Of a stretch of DNA of 64,000 nucleotides, positions 35,743-43,774 are shown piece by piece. The DNA is from Miltoncostaea sp963823515 (lineage in GTDB: Bacteria; Actinomycetota; Thermoleophilia; Miltoncostaeales; Miltoncostaeaceae): positions 175,913 through 239,912 of the forward strand of contig CAWGMB010000001.1 of assembly GCA_963823515.1 (NCBI GenBank), given 5' to 3'. Both the position numbers and the translations under genes were made by a program. Below the pieces are notes generated by a model. That model worked only from the letters and a program-made list of their open reading frames with translations, was not told the DNA's origin and did no database searches. Position 1 is the stretch's first letter. Each line of letters starts with the position of its first letter.

Positions 35743-36712
35743 TCAGGCTCCGATGGCCCGTGCAAGGGCGAAGAAGAGGGGGATGCCGACGACGAGGTTG
35801 AGCGGGAAGGTGATGCCGAGGCTCGCTGTCAGGTAGAGCGCCGGGTTCGCGTCGGGCAGGGCCACGCGGACCGCCGCCGGGGCGGCGATGTAGGAGGCGC
35901 TGGCGGCCATGATCCCCACCACTGCGGCGCCGCCGACCGACAGGCCCACGGCGGTGGCCACCGCCACCGCCATCGTGCCGTTGACCAACGGCACGCAGGT
36001 GCCCAGCACCAGCAGCCCGGGCCCGGCGGAGCGCAGGCCCCCGGCGCGCTGCGCGGCGATGACGCCCAGATCGAGCAGGAACAGCGTGAGCGCGCCGAGG
36101 AAGAGGTCGCGGAAGAGCGGATCCACCGGCGCGGTCCCGTCCGCGCCGGCGACCGCACCGATCGCCAGCCCGCCGACGAGCAGTACGATGCTCTTGCCGA
36201 GCATCGCCTCGCGCAGGGCGCGGCCCCAGCCGCCGCGAGCGCCGCCGACCACGGTGGCGGCGAGCATCAGCGCGACGACGATGCCCGGCACCTCGAGGAT
36301 CGCGAGCAGCGCCGGAGCGAACGCCTCGACCGGGACGTCGGCGCCCTCGAAGACGGTCAGCGCCGCGGCGAAGGTCACGGCGGACACCGAGCCGTAGTGG
36401 GCCGCGATGGCGCTCGCGTTGACGCGCCCGATCGGCAGCAGTCGCAGGGCCGCCACGAAGGCGACCAGCGGCGTGATGACCCCGAGCGCCAGGACGGCCA
36501 GCGCCGGCACCACGACCTCCTCGGGGCGCGCCTCGGAGAGCGCCACCCCGCCCTTCAGTCCGATCGCGAACAGCAGATAGGTCGAGAGCCCCGTCGAGAC
36601 CGCCTTGGGCAAGCGGAGGTCGCTCGCCCGCCGCGGTGGCCGCCACCCCCAGCACGAAGGCCAGGACCATCGGCGAGGTGAGCGTGCTCTGGAGGATCTC
36701 GATCGCCGTCAT
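35743..36712 (-). CDS. sbtA: Sodium-dependent bicarbonate transporter, SbtA family (one frameshift)
   Basis: SbtA (DUF897) transporter of ~320 residues with ten helices. ATG 36712 opens MTAIEILQSTLTSPMVLAF; the remaining protein (SDLRLPKAVSTGLSTYLLF, AIGLKGGVALSE) is in another frame and is joined by removing one G of the run at 36627-36629. Diagnostic segments: AIAAHYGSVSAVTFAAAL and MAASASYIAAPAAVRVALP in the two repeats. In cyanobacteria SbtA imports HCO3- with Na+; no SbtB regulator is nearby. The gamma carbonic anhydrase-like gene and the adjacent antiporter fit bicarbonate/sodium handling. Confidence 0.85.
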
Positions 36713-36752
36713 CCGTCTCCTGGTGGCGTGCCCGAACTGAGTAGAGACTATA

Positions 36753-36781
36753 TTGACGCGATTTATGAATCAGGTTATCTT
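36753..36781 (+). promoter_or_regulatory. Sigma70-type promoter for the nitroreductase operon
   Basis: In an unusually A/T-rich patch, TTGACG (36753-36758) and TATCTT (36776-36781) are 17 bp apart. The predicted start of transcription falls at about 36789, on an ATG (36790) in frame with the nitroreductase. Confidence 0.7.
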
Positions 36782-36843
36782 CAACGCTAATGGCGACCCG
36801 GTCGCATTCCGGAGAACCGGTCGCCGCCTACCCAGGAGACCCG

Positions 36844-37881
36844 ATGTCCACCTCCCCCGACACGACGAGCATCCCGGCTTCGGCTGCCGAGATCCCGGAC
36901 GTCCCCGTGCTGCAGGCGATCGGCGACCGAAGGACCATCCGGTACTACGACCCGGAGAAGAAGGTCGAGGAGTGGAAGCTCCAAGCCGTCCTCCAGGCGG
37001 CCCGGCTCTCGTCGTGCCAGGGCAACATCAACGCGACCGAGGCGATCGTCGTCCAGCGCGAGACCTGCGACCTCTGGGACGACATCGAGGAGTGCGTCTC
37101 GGGGTTCAACGTCCAGATGATCAACCAGAGCTCGCACCTGGTCTTCTGGCTGACGAACCTCAACGCCTGGTACGGCCGCGCCAACGACGGCCTCTCGACG
37201 CTGGCCCTGTCCGGTGCGCTGACCAAGTACCACGGCTGGAACTACGAGTTCTCGATGACGCAGACCATCCCGCGCCTCATGAGCTTCCCCACCGAGCGCA
37301 CCGACCAGCTGCTGCGGTTCGAGACCGGGCTCGCCGTGTCGCAGGCGATGACGTGCGCGAACTCGCTCGGTCTGGCTCAGAGCCTCATCGCCTTCGGTCG
37401 CAAGCCGGGCGGTATCGAGGGGGTCTTCGGCCTTCCGCCGCACTACAAGTTCACCTGGGCCCACGTGCTCGGCTACCCGCTCGAGGACCGCAAGGCCGGC
37501 GGGCAGCGGCCGCGCATCAAGTTCGAGAAGCTCTTCCACAAGGGCGCCTTCGGCACTCCCTACATGCCCGATCCCCAGGTCGACGCCCTGCTGCGCGAGA
37601 AGGGGATGCTGCAGGAGCAGGCCCCTCTGCCCGGCCGCATGGAGGAGCTCGACAAGCTCGCCGAGCGCTTCGGCCGCGAGCCCGGCTGCGTGTCGTGGCC
37701 CGACCGCGAGATCCGCCGCCTGATGAACGACGAGGACTGGGACTTCGGACCCCGGATCCGCGAGCACGCCCAGTCGATCATCGACGCGGGTGGCCTGCCG
37801 GAGTACCCGGAGGCCATGCGGGAGGTCTTCACCAAGCTCATGGAGGAGCACGGCCTCGACACCTCCAAGTACCTGAGCTGA
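36844..37881 (+). CDS. Nitroreductase-family protein
   Basis: A 345-residue protein; ATG 36844 follows an AGGAG ribosome-binding site, although ATG 36790 is in frame. The N-terminal segment AIGDRRTIRYYDPEKKVEEW and VLQAARLSSCQGNINATEAI match FMN-dependent nitroreductases, which use NAD(P)H to reduce nitro groups, quinones or enones or carry out dehydrogenations. It is longer than simple nitroreductases, with an added C-terminal ~100-residue helical part (PGRMEELDKLAERFG). First gene of a three-gene unit with the ALDH-like and unknown proteins. Confidence 0.8.
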   Translation: MSTSPDTTSIPASAAEIPDVPVLQAIGDRRTIRYYDPEKKVEEWKLQAVLQAARLSSCQGNINATEAIVVQRETCDLWDDIEECVSGFNVQMINQSSHLVFWLTNLNAWYGRANDGLSTLALSGALTKYHGWNYEFSMTQTIPRLMSFPTERTDQLLRFETGLAVSQAMTCANSLGLAQSLIAFGRKPGGIEGVFGLPPHYKFTWAHVLGYPLEDRKAGGQRPRIKFEKLFHKGAFGTPYMPDPQVDALLREKGMLQEQAPLPGRMEELDKLAERFGREPGCVSWPDREIRRLMNDEDWDFGPRIREHAQSIIDAGGLPEYPEAMREVFTKLMEEHGLDTSKYLS

Positions 37882-37930
37882 TCCGCGATCGCAGGGGCCG
37901 GAGGGGCACCCTCCGGCCCAGGAGGCCGAC

Positions 37931-39529
37931 ATGAGCAGCACCGTGATCACGCCACCCGGGCGGGCGAGGGTGAAGCCCGGGACCGAATGGGACGTCCTGA
38001 TGGCGCGAGCCCGGTCGGCGGTCCCCGAGGCCTTCGGTCGGGAGGGGCGTCCGCTCAACCTCGTCCAGGGAATCTGGTGCGAGCCGGGGCGCCCGGTGCC
38101 GCTCCTGTCGCCCGTCGACGGTCGTCTTCTCTCCCACCGGCCGGTCCTGGAGCTCGAGGCCGCGCGCCGGGCGGTGCGGGCGGCCGCCGCCGAGTCGCAC
38201 CTCTGGCGTCAGGTCGACCTCGACGGCCGGCGCGAGCGGGTGACCGAGTGCCTCGCCGACCTGGAGTCGCTCCGCGAGCTGCTCGGCTGCCTCGTGGTCT
38301 GGGAGAGCGGGACGCCGTACCGCCGCAGCCTGGAGGAGATCGATCGCCTGATCGCCGGTGCGCGTTGGTACGTCGACGAGATCGAGGGGATGCTCGAGGG
38401 CCGCCACCCCCTCGGCCTCGTCTCGAACATCGCCGCAGGCCGGCGCCCGCAGGCCCACATGGTCCACGGGCTCCTCGTGCAGTTGCTCGCGGGCAACTCG
38501 GTGATCGCGAAGGCTCCCAGCGAGGGGGGCATGCTGGCGCTCACCGTATCCGCCGCGATCGCGCGTCGAAGTGGCCTCCCGATCTCCCTGGTCTCGGGAT
38601 CCGGCGTCGGCCTGGCCGACGCGCTGGTGCGCGACGCGGCGGTCGCCGCGGTCGTCTTCGCCGGCGGCACGACCGGCGGGCGCGGCGTGGAGTCGGCGCT
38701 GGGCGACCTGGGAACGCGCCACACGATCGAGATGGGGGGCGTCAACGCCCATGGGATCTGGGGCTTCTCCGACTGGCCGCGGCTGCGCCGCCGGCTGCGC
38801 GCGGGGTTCGCCCGCGGCTCCCAGGATCCCGCCGCTCATACCCGGTTCGTCGTCGAGCGCCGGCTGCTCGCGGACTTCCTCGACGTCTACGGCGAGGTCC
38901 TCCGCGATGTGAGGGTCGGCCATCCGCTCCTCGTGGACGATCCGGACGACGATCCCCCCGACCTCGACCTCGGGCCCCTCGTCAGTGCGGAGTCGGCTCT
39001 GCGACTGCGCGAGCGCCGGGCGAGCGCCGTGGACGCCGGGGCGGTGTCCCTGGACGGGGGCTTCCTCGACCCGGACCGCTTCCTTCCCGGCCAGGACATG
39101 TCCGCGTACGTCGCCCCGGCCGTCCTGCTCGGCGTCCCGAAGGGCCACGAGCTCCACCACCGCGCGCCGTCGGGCCCCCTCGACACCATCATCGTCGTGG
39201 ACCGCCTGTGGGAGCTCATCTCCCGGATGAACGCCTCGAACGGCGCGCTGGCGGCGTCGATCGCCTGCGACGACACGGCCCTCGCGGAGCGGGTCGCGTC
39301 CGAGCTGCGCGCCTTCGCGATCGGCATCAACCGCACGCGCTCGCTGAGCGACGTCCGGGAGCCGTACGGCGGCCTCGGTGGCAGCTGGAAAGGGGCGTTC
39401 ACCGGTGGCGCGGCAAGCGTCGGCGCCGTCACCGCCGGACCGTCGGGCGACCGCCTGCCCGGTAACCACCCCGACCGGGTCATCCTGCCCGGCGGCCACC
39501 AGCGGGTGCTCGGACGACCTCGCAGATGA
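37931..39529 (+). CDS. Aldehyde dehydrogenase-fold protein lacking the catalytic cysteine
   Basis: A 532-residue ALDH-superfamily protein. Recognisable features: cofactor region QLLAGNSVIAKAPSEGG, GGTTGGRGVESALGDLG and the general-base Glu in HTIEMGGVNAHG. At the nucleophile site the family has GQxCxA, but this protein reads GSQDPAAHTRF, with Pro where Cys should be. It therefore cannot form the usual thioacyl intermediate. Downstream features (VAPAVLLGVPKGHELHH, EPYGGLGGSWKGA) are family-like. It overlaps the next gene by 4 nt and lies 49 bp after the nitroreductase. Confidence 0.82.
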   Translation: MSSTVITPPGRARVKPGTEWDVLMARARSAVPEAFGREGRPLNLVQGIWCEPGRPVPLLSPVDGRLLSHRPVLELEAARRAVRAAAAESHLWRQVDLDGRRERVTECLADLESLRELLGCLVVWESGTPYRRSLEEIDRLIAGARWYVDEIEGMLEGRHPLGLVSNIAAGRRPQAHMVHGLLVQLLAGNSVIAKAPSEGGMLALTVSAAIARRSGLPISLVSGSGVGLADALVRDAAVAAVVFAGGTTGGRGVESALGDLGTRHTIEMGGVNAHGIWGFSDWPRLRRRLRAGFARGSQDPAAHTRFVVERRLLADFLDVYGEVLRDVRVGHPLLVDDPDDDPPDLDLGPLVSAESALRLRERRASAVDAGAVSLDGGFLDPDRFLPGQDMSAYVAPAVLLGVPKGHELHHRAPSGPLDTIIVVDRLWELISRMNASNGALAASIACDDTALAERVASELRAFAIGINRTRSLSDVREPYGGLGGSWKGAFTGGAASVGAVTAGPSGDRLPGNHPDRVILPGGHQRVLGRPRR

Positions 39530-40920
39530 CACCCGATCCATACGACGTCGTCCCTGCGGCGCCGGCGGGCCTGCACGACGCCCTGGCGTACCCCTTCTTC
39601 CAGTCGGTCTTCGACCGCAAGAGCCGCCGGATGGGGCTGGGCATGCAGATGCCGGGCACCCTCGAGTATCAGAGCCCGTACGAGCCGATCCCCCTGACCG
39701 AGCTCGAGGAGGCCCTCCTGCTGGTCGCCGGCACCGGCCTCACCGGGCTCAACCTCGGCGACATCGACCCCTCGATGGGCGCCGACGCGATGGTCCAGTG
39801 GACCGCGCGCACCTGGCCGAGCTCATGCTCGAACCATGGAACCGAGCTCTTCTTCACCAACGACCAGGGCACCTGGTTCCTGGACATGTGGAACCTGATG
39901 CCCGCCGAGGGGGAGATCTCGCCCCTCCAGGGCAAGCCCGTCGAGGCGCAGGTCGAGTGGATCCTCGAGCTCGTGCGCGGGGCCAAGAAGCAGCTCTCGC
40001 CCGGGCGCGCGCAGATGCCCACCGGCCTTCCGGGCCTTTTCGTGTTCAACCACTGGAACGCGAACAAGCCCGGCACGACGCTCTTTCTGCCGGTCTCCAA
40101 CATGACCCTCGAGTACATCAACCTGCTGTTCATCTACTTCTCGCCCGAGTACCGCTTCACGCTGGTGGACGAGACCAACGGCTTCGCGCCCGCCGGGCTC
40201 GAGCGCTGGATCGCGTCGGGGCGCCTCGACCCCGCCCGCCAGATGGGCATCGTCGAGATCGAGCAGCGCGTGCTGTCGATGCAGGTCGTCGAGCAGGCCT
40301 TCATCTGCCAGAACATCAACCTCGGGCTGCAGGCGATGGGTCTGGGCGGCTGGACCTACACCGGCTACATCGCCCGCTACGCGCTCGGCGGCATGGACGT
40401 GCCGGGCCTCGGCTTCCGCTTCGAGGAGGCCAAGCGCGGCCCGAGCGTGCCGGTCGGCCGCGACGGCGTCTTCGAGGCGTTCGTGCCCCCGTACCACGAC
40501 GACATGGGCGCGGCGGTCGACGCGTTCCTCGAGCGCAAGTGGTCCCAGTACGAGTCCGACAAGCCCAAGGCGTACCTCGAGCCCGACAAGGTCACATCGT
40601 TGATCGCGCGCCCCGAGCAGGACACGATCCAGATCGTCAAGGACTACTGCCAGTACGTCCACGACACCTACGGGCGCTTTCCCGCCTACCTGGACCCGAT
40701 GTACCAGCGCCTCACCTGCCAGGCCCAGCACGTCGACCCGGACTTCTACGCCCAGTACTACCCCCCCGGCGCGCTCACCGGCCAGCACCACTCCCACTTC
40801 GAGCGCTGGCACCCGGAGATGGCGGCCGACGACGGCCGGCCGCCGCGACGGGCAGGTGGGGCCGAGGGCCCCGGGCCCGCCGCGGACGGCGGCGCGCCGG
40901 TCCCACCCGGAGCCCTCTAG
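39526..40920 (+). CDS. Conserved protein of unknown function in the nitroreductase operon
   Basis: A 464-residue soluble protein starting with ATG 39526 in a 4-nt overlap. Segments such as EEALLLVAGTGLTGLNLGD and QNINLGLQAMGLGGWTY faintly resemble nitroreductase helices, but no reliable family can be given. Aromatic and His-rich C-terminal part (YVHDTYGRFPAYLDPMYQR, GQHHSHFERWHPEM) and a disordered Gly/Pro tail. The tight coupling to the ALDH-like protein suggests that they act in one complex or pathway. Confidence 0.7.
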   Translation: MTPDPYDVVPAAPAGLHDALAYPFFQSVFDRKSRRMGLGMQMPGTLEYQSPYEPIPLTELEEALLLVAGTGLTGLNLGDIDPSMGADAMVQWTARTWPSSCSNHGTELFFTNDQGTWFLDMWNLMPAEGEISPLQGKPVEAQVEWILELVRGAKKQLSPGRAQMPTGLPGLFVFNHWNANKPGTTLFLPVSNMTLEYINLLFIYFSPEYRFTLVDETNGFAPAGLERWIASGRLDPARQMGIVEIEQRVLSMQVVEQAFICQNINLGLQAMGLGGWTYTGYIARYALGGMDVPGLGFRFEEAKRGPSVPVGRDGVFEAFVPPYHDDMGAAVDAFLERKWSQYESDKPKAYLEPDKVTSLIARPEQDTIQIVKDYCQYVHDTYGRFPAYLDPMYQRLTCQAQHVDPDFYAQYYPPGALTGQHHSHFERWHPEMAADDGRPPRRAGGAEGPGPAADGGAPVPPGAL

Positions 40921-40941
40921 GGGATCAGCGCAGGACCCGGG

Positions 40942-41238
40942 TCAGCCGGCGGGCCGCAGGGTTTCCTCCATGCCCGGCGTGACGCGGACGGGCTGGAACT
41001 CGGAGACCTCGTACTCAGCCGCGCCCGAGGCGTGGAAGGGATCCTCCGCGATCATCCCCCACATCTCCTCGGCGCTGCTGCCCTGGGCGAGGATCAGCCC
41101 CCCGGTGAGGGGTACCTGACGGGCGGTCATGAGGATCCTGCCGGCCTCCTGGTGTCGTGTGATCCACGCCTTGTGCGCGTCGAGGAGGGCGTCGACCTCG
41201 TCGGCTGGCCGCGTGTAGCGGGCGATCAGAACGAACAT
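40942..41238 (-). CDS. YciI family protein
   Basis: A 98-residue YciI-like ferredoxin-fold protein: MFVLIARYTRPADEVDALL, AHKAWITRHQEAGRILMTA, and MWGMIAEDPFHASGAAEYEV. The conserved His and Asp of the family (DAHKAWI, AEDPFH) are present. Some YciI proteins are muconolactone-isomerase-like dehalogenases or lactone-processing enzymes of aromatic catabolism; the exact role is not known. Lies 8 bp after the DUF3237 gene. Confidence 0.85.
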   Translation of the reverse strand: MFVLIARYTRPADEVDALLDAHKAWITRHQEAGRILMTARQVPLTGGLILAQGSSAEEMWGMIAEDPFHASGAAEYEVSEFQPVRVTPGMEETLRPAG

Positions 41239-41246
41239 CGTCCCTC

Positions 41247-41717
41247 CTACTCGGGGATGGGCTCCCAGATCACCTGGGAGAATTCGATCACGAAGTCTAT
41301 GGCGCCCCCGACGACGGCCCGGGAGGCTCCGGATCCGTCGCGGGGCCTGATCTCCCCCGCGCCCACGCAGACCACGTCGTTGAGCCAGGCATAGCGCTCG
41401 TCGCCCGCCACGTGCGTCGCGCTGACGAGGATCTGGCGGCGCTCCGGTGGGTAGGGGCGGGCGAAACCCCGCCAGTCGAACATGATGGTCGCCCCGTCGT
41501 CCGTGACGATGGCGCCCTGGATGCTCGGAAGGGCGCAGCGGTCTACGCGCGAGCGCGGGTGGTTCGCGCCCTGGAGGTGACCGCCCAGTCGGCCGGTCAC
41601 CTCCCCCTGGGCGACGAAGAAGTAGTGCCCCTCGCTTCCCGACTCGCCCGCAAGGGTGACTCCGTGACCGCCGTCGGGGTATCGGAAGACGGCCCGGTAG
41701 AGGGCCTCGAGACGCAT
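41247..41717 (-). CDS. DUF3237 family protein
   Basis: A 156-residue protein, ATG 41717. Family features: GESGSEGHYFFVAQGEVTGR, then VDRCALPSIQGAIVTDDGA, and LNDVVCVGAGEIRP. DUF3237 proteins are small beta-barrels frequently encoded in degradation clusters of actinobacteria and proteobacteria; biochemical function is unknown. Starts 7 bp after the CoA ligase stop, so the order ligase - DUF3237 - YciI forms one minus-strand operon facing the nitroreductase operon. Confidence 0.82.
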   Translation of the reverse strand: MRLEALYRAVFRYPDGGHGVTLAGESGSEGHYFFVAQGEVTGRLGGHLQGANHPRSRVDRCALPSIQGAIVTDDGATIMFDWRGFARPYPPERRQILVSATHVAGDERYAWLNDVVCVGAGEIRPRDGSGASRAVVGGAIDFVIEFSQVIWEPIPE

Positions 41718-41724
41718 GGCGCCC

Positions 41725-43383
41725 CTATCGCTTGATCGTGATGCCGGCGGCCTCACGGTCGAAGGTGTCGGGCGTGATGCCCTGCTCGCGCAGCTTGACC
41801 TTCTGGACCCGCTCGGTCGGGGTCTTGGGCAGGCTGTCGACGAAGCGGATGTAGCGCGGCACCATGAAGTAGGGGATGCGCTCGGCGAGCCAGTGGGTCA
41901 CCTCGACCGGGTCGGGGGCCTCGCCCTCGGGGATGCACACGACCATGATCTCGTCCTCGGAGGAGGCGCCCTCGCCGGCCTTGACGCCGATCGCGGCGGC
42001 CTCCTTGATGGCGGGGTGGTCGCCGACCTGCTTTTCGACCTCCATCGAGGAGACGTTCTCGCCACGGCGCCGGATGTAGTCCTTGACCCGGTCCATGAAG
42101 TAGAAGTAGCCCTCCTCGTCCATGCGCCCCAGATCGCCGGTGTGCAGCTTGAGGTTGCGGAAGTCCTCGGCGGTCTTCTCGGGCATCCCGTAGTAGGCGC
42201 GCATGACGATGTTGGGGATCTTCATGTCGACGACGATCTCGCCCGGCGAGCCGGCAGGCAGCGGCCGGTCGGTGCCCGGCTCCACGATCGAGACCTCGTA
42301 GCCCGGGTTGGCCTTGCCCATCGAGCCCGGCACGCCCGGCTTGGTCGGGTCCATGTAGGTCGCCATGCCGGTCTCGGTGAGGCCGTAGCCCTCGATGAAC
42401 TTGACCCCGAAGCGCTCCTGGAACTCGTTGTAGATGTCCTTGGGGGCCGGGGCGGCAAAGCAGGTGTGCACCTTGTGGGCGCGGTCCAGATCCGAGGTCG
42501 GGATGTTCCAGATGAAGTAGCTGACGGCGCCGATCGAGTTGAAGATGGTCGCCTCGGCATCGATGATCTGCTGCCAGAAGCGGCTGGAGGAGAAGCGCTC
42601 GGTGTAGGCGACGCGCCCACCGGCCACCAGCGCCGGGTAGCCCGAGAGCACCTGGGCGTTGGAGTGAAAGAGCGGAAGGCACGAGAAGAAGGTGTCCTCC
42701 GACAGCGACTCCACCGACTTGCCGGCCGTGGCCGAGACGACCTCCAGCAGGCCGCGCGCCGAGAAGTAGTCGGCGGCGTTCTGCTTGATGACGCCCTTGG
42801 AGCGGCCGGTGGTGCCCGAGGTGAACATGATCCGGGCGTCGTCGGTCCACTTGTAGGTGATGCCATCAGGCTCACCGTCGGAGGCGCTCATCAGCGCCTC
42901 CAGAGGCTCGTGGGGCAGGGTCGGGTCGGGGCCCTCGCGCTTGCCCGAGCCCCACACGATCACGTGCTCGAGCGCGGGCAGCTCGCCCTTGATCAGGTCC
43001 AGTCGGTCCAGGAACTCATCCGAGACGATCAGCTTGCGGGCCTCGACCAGGTTGATCGTCCACGACAGGAAGTCGCCCTTGTAGGCGGTGTTGATCGAGC
43101 TCATCACGGCGCCGGCCTTGAGGATCCCGAACCAGACCGGGATGAAGTCCTCGCAGTTGGGGAGCATCACGCTGACCGACTCGCCCGGCTGCACGCCGCG
43201 CGCGATCAGGGCGTTCGCGACCCGGTTGGAGCGCGCGTTGATCTCGCCGTAGCTCACCCAGGGTGCGTCGGCGAACTTCAGGTATTCGCGGTCGGGATGC
43301 TCGGCCGCCCGCCGCTTGAGGACCTCTGCCAGGACCCAGGTGCTGGGATCCTCGCGCGCGTACCAGTCGCTCCACTCGCCCAT
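41725..43383 (-). CDS. Acyl/aryl-CoA ligase (AMP-binding enzyme)
   Basis: A 552-residue adenylate-forming enzyme. Motifs: P-loop-like MFTSGTTGRSKGVIKQN, EGYGLTETGM, LHTGDLGRMDEEGYFYF, and hinge DYIRRRGENVSSMEVEKQV; the C-terminal catalytic Lys is in TPTERVQKVKLRE. It activates a carboxylic acid as acyl-AMP and transfers it to CoA; closest in feel to CaiC-like crotonobetaine/carnitine ligases, but the substrate cannot be read from sequence. It is divergent from a winged-helix regulator. Confidence 0.92.
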   Translation of the reverse strand: MGEWSDWYAREDPSTWVLAEVLKRRAAEHPDREYLKFADAPWVSYGEINARSNRVANALIARGVQPGESVSVMLPNCEDFIPVWFGILKAGAVMSSINTAYKGDFLSWTINLVEARKLIVSDEFLDRLDLIKGELPALEHVIVWGSGKREGPDPTLPHEPLEALMSASDGEPDGITYKWTDDARIMFTSGTTGRSKGVIKQNAADYFSARGLLEVVSATAGKSVESLSEDTFFSCLPLFHSNAQVLSGYPALVAGGRVAYTERFSSSRFWQQIIDAEATIFNSIGAVSYFIWNIPTSDLDRAHKVHTCFAAPAPKDIYNEFQERFGVKFIEGYGLTETGMATYMDPTKPGVPGSMGKANPGYEVSIVEPGTDRPLPAGSPGEIVVDMKIPNIVMRAYYGMPEKTAEDFRNLKLHTGDLGRMDEEGYFYFMDRVKDYIRRRGENVSSMEVEKQVGDHPAIKEAAAIGVKAGEGASSEDEIMVVCIPEGEAPDPVEVTHWLAERIPYFMVPRYIRFVDSLPKTPTERVQKVKLREQGITPDTFDREAAGITIKR

Positions 43384-43445
43384 TTAAGTACCTCAACTCA
43401 CGATTTGCATAGCGTTAGTAAGGAACCACGAGAGGCGAAGGACGT

Positions 43446-43460
43446 CAAGCTTCACTTGAA
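43446..43460. promoter_or_regulatory. Inverted repeat upstream of the winged-helix gene
   Basis: TCAAG-N5-CTTGA in the 108-bp divergent spacer, 32 bp before the regulator start. A plausible MarR-like operator; supported only by symmetry and position. Confidence 0.4.
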
Positions 43461-43491
43461 CCCTGAGTCGCCCGATCGCTAGCCTCGCCGA

Positions 43492-43770
43492 GTGGCGGAC
43501 TGGACCTTCCTGACGAATCACGCGCACGTGATGGTCTGTCTGCGACGCGACCCTACCGCGCGGATGCGCGACGTGGCCCACGCCGTGGGCATCACCGAGC
43601 GAGCCGCCCAGCGGATCGTCTCGGAGCTCGAGCAGGCGGGCTACCTGGCGCGCGAGCGGGAGGGGCGCCGCAACCGGTACACGCTCAACATGGACCTGCC
43701 GCTGCGCCACCCCCTCGAGGGTGCCCACACGAGCGGCGAGCTCCTGGACGTGCTCGCCGCCGAGGGCTGA
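43492..43770 (+). CDS. Winged-helix (MarR-like) regulator
   Basis: A 92-residue protein from GTG 43492. It is almost only a winged HTH: DPTARMRDVAHAVGITERAA forms helices 1-3, followed by RIVSELEQAGYLAREREGRR with the wing RRNRYTLN. No ligand-binding domain is present, so it may act as a dimer through the C-terminal LDVLAAEG helix. Divergent from the CoA-ligase operon, which it probably controls. Confidence 0.85.
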   Translation: MADWTFLTNHAHVMVCLRRDPTARMRDVAHAVGITERAAQRIVSELEQAGYLAREREGRRNRYTLNMDLPLRHPLEGAHTSGELLDVLAAEG

Positions 43771-43774
43771 GCGC

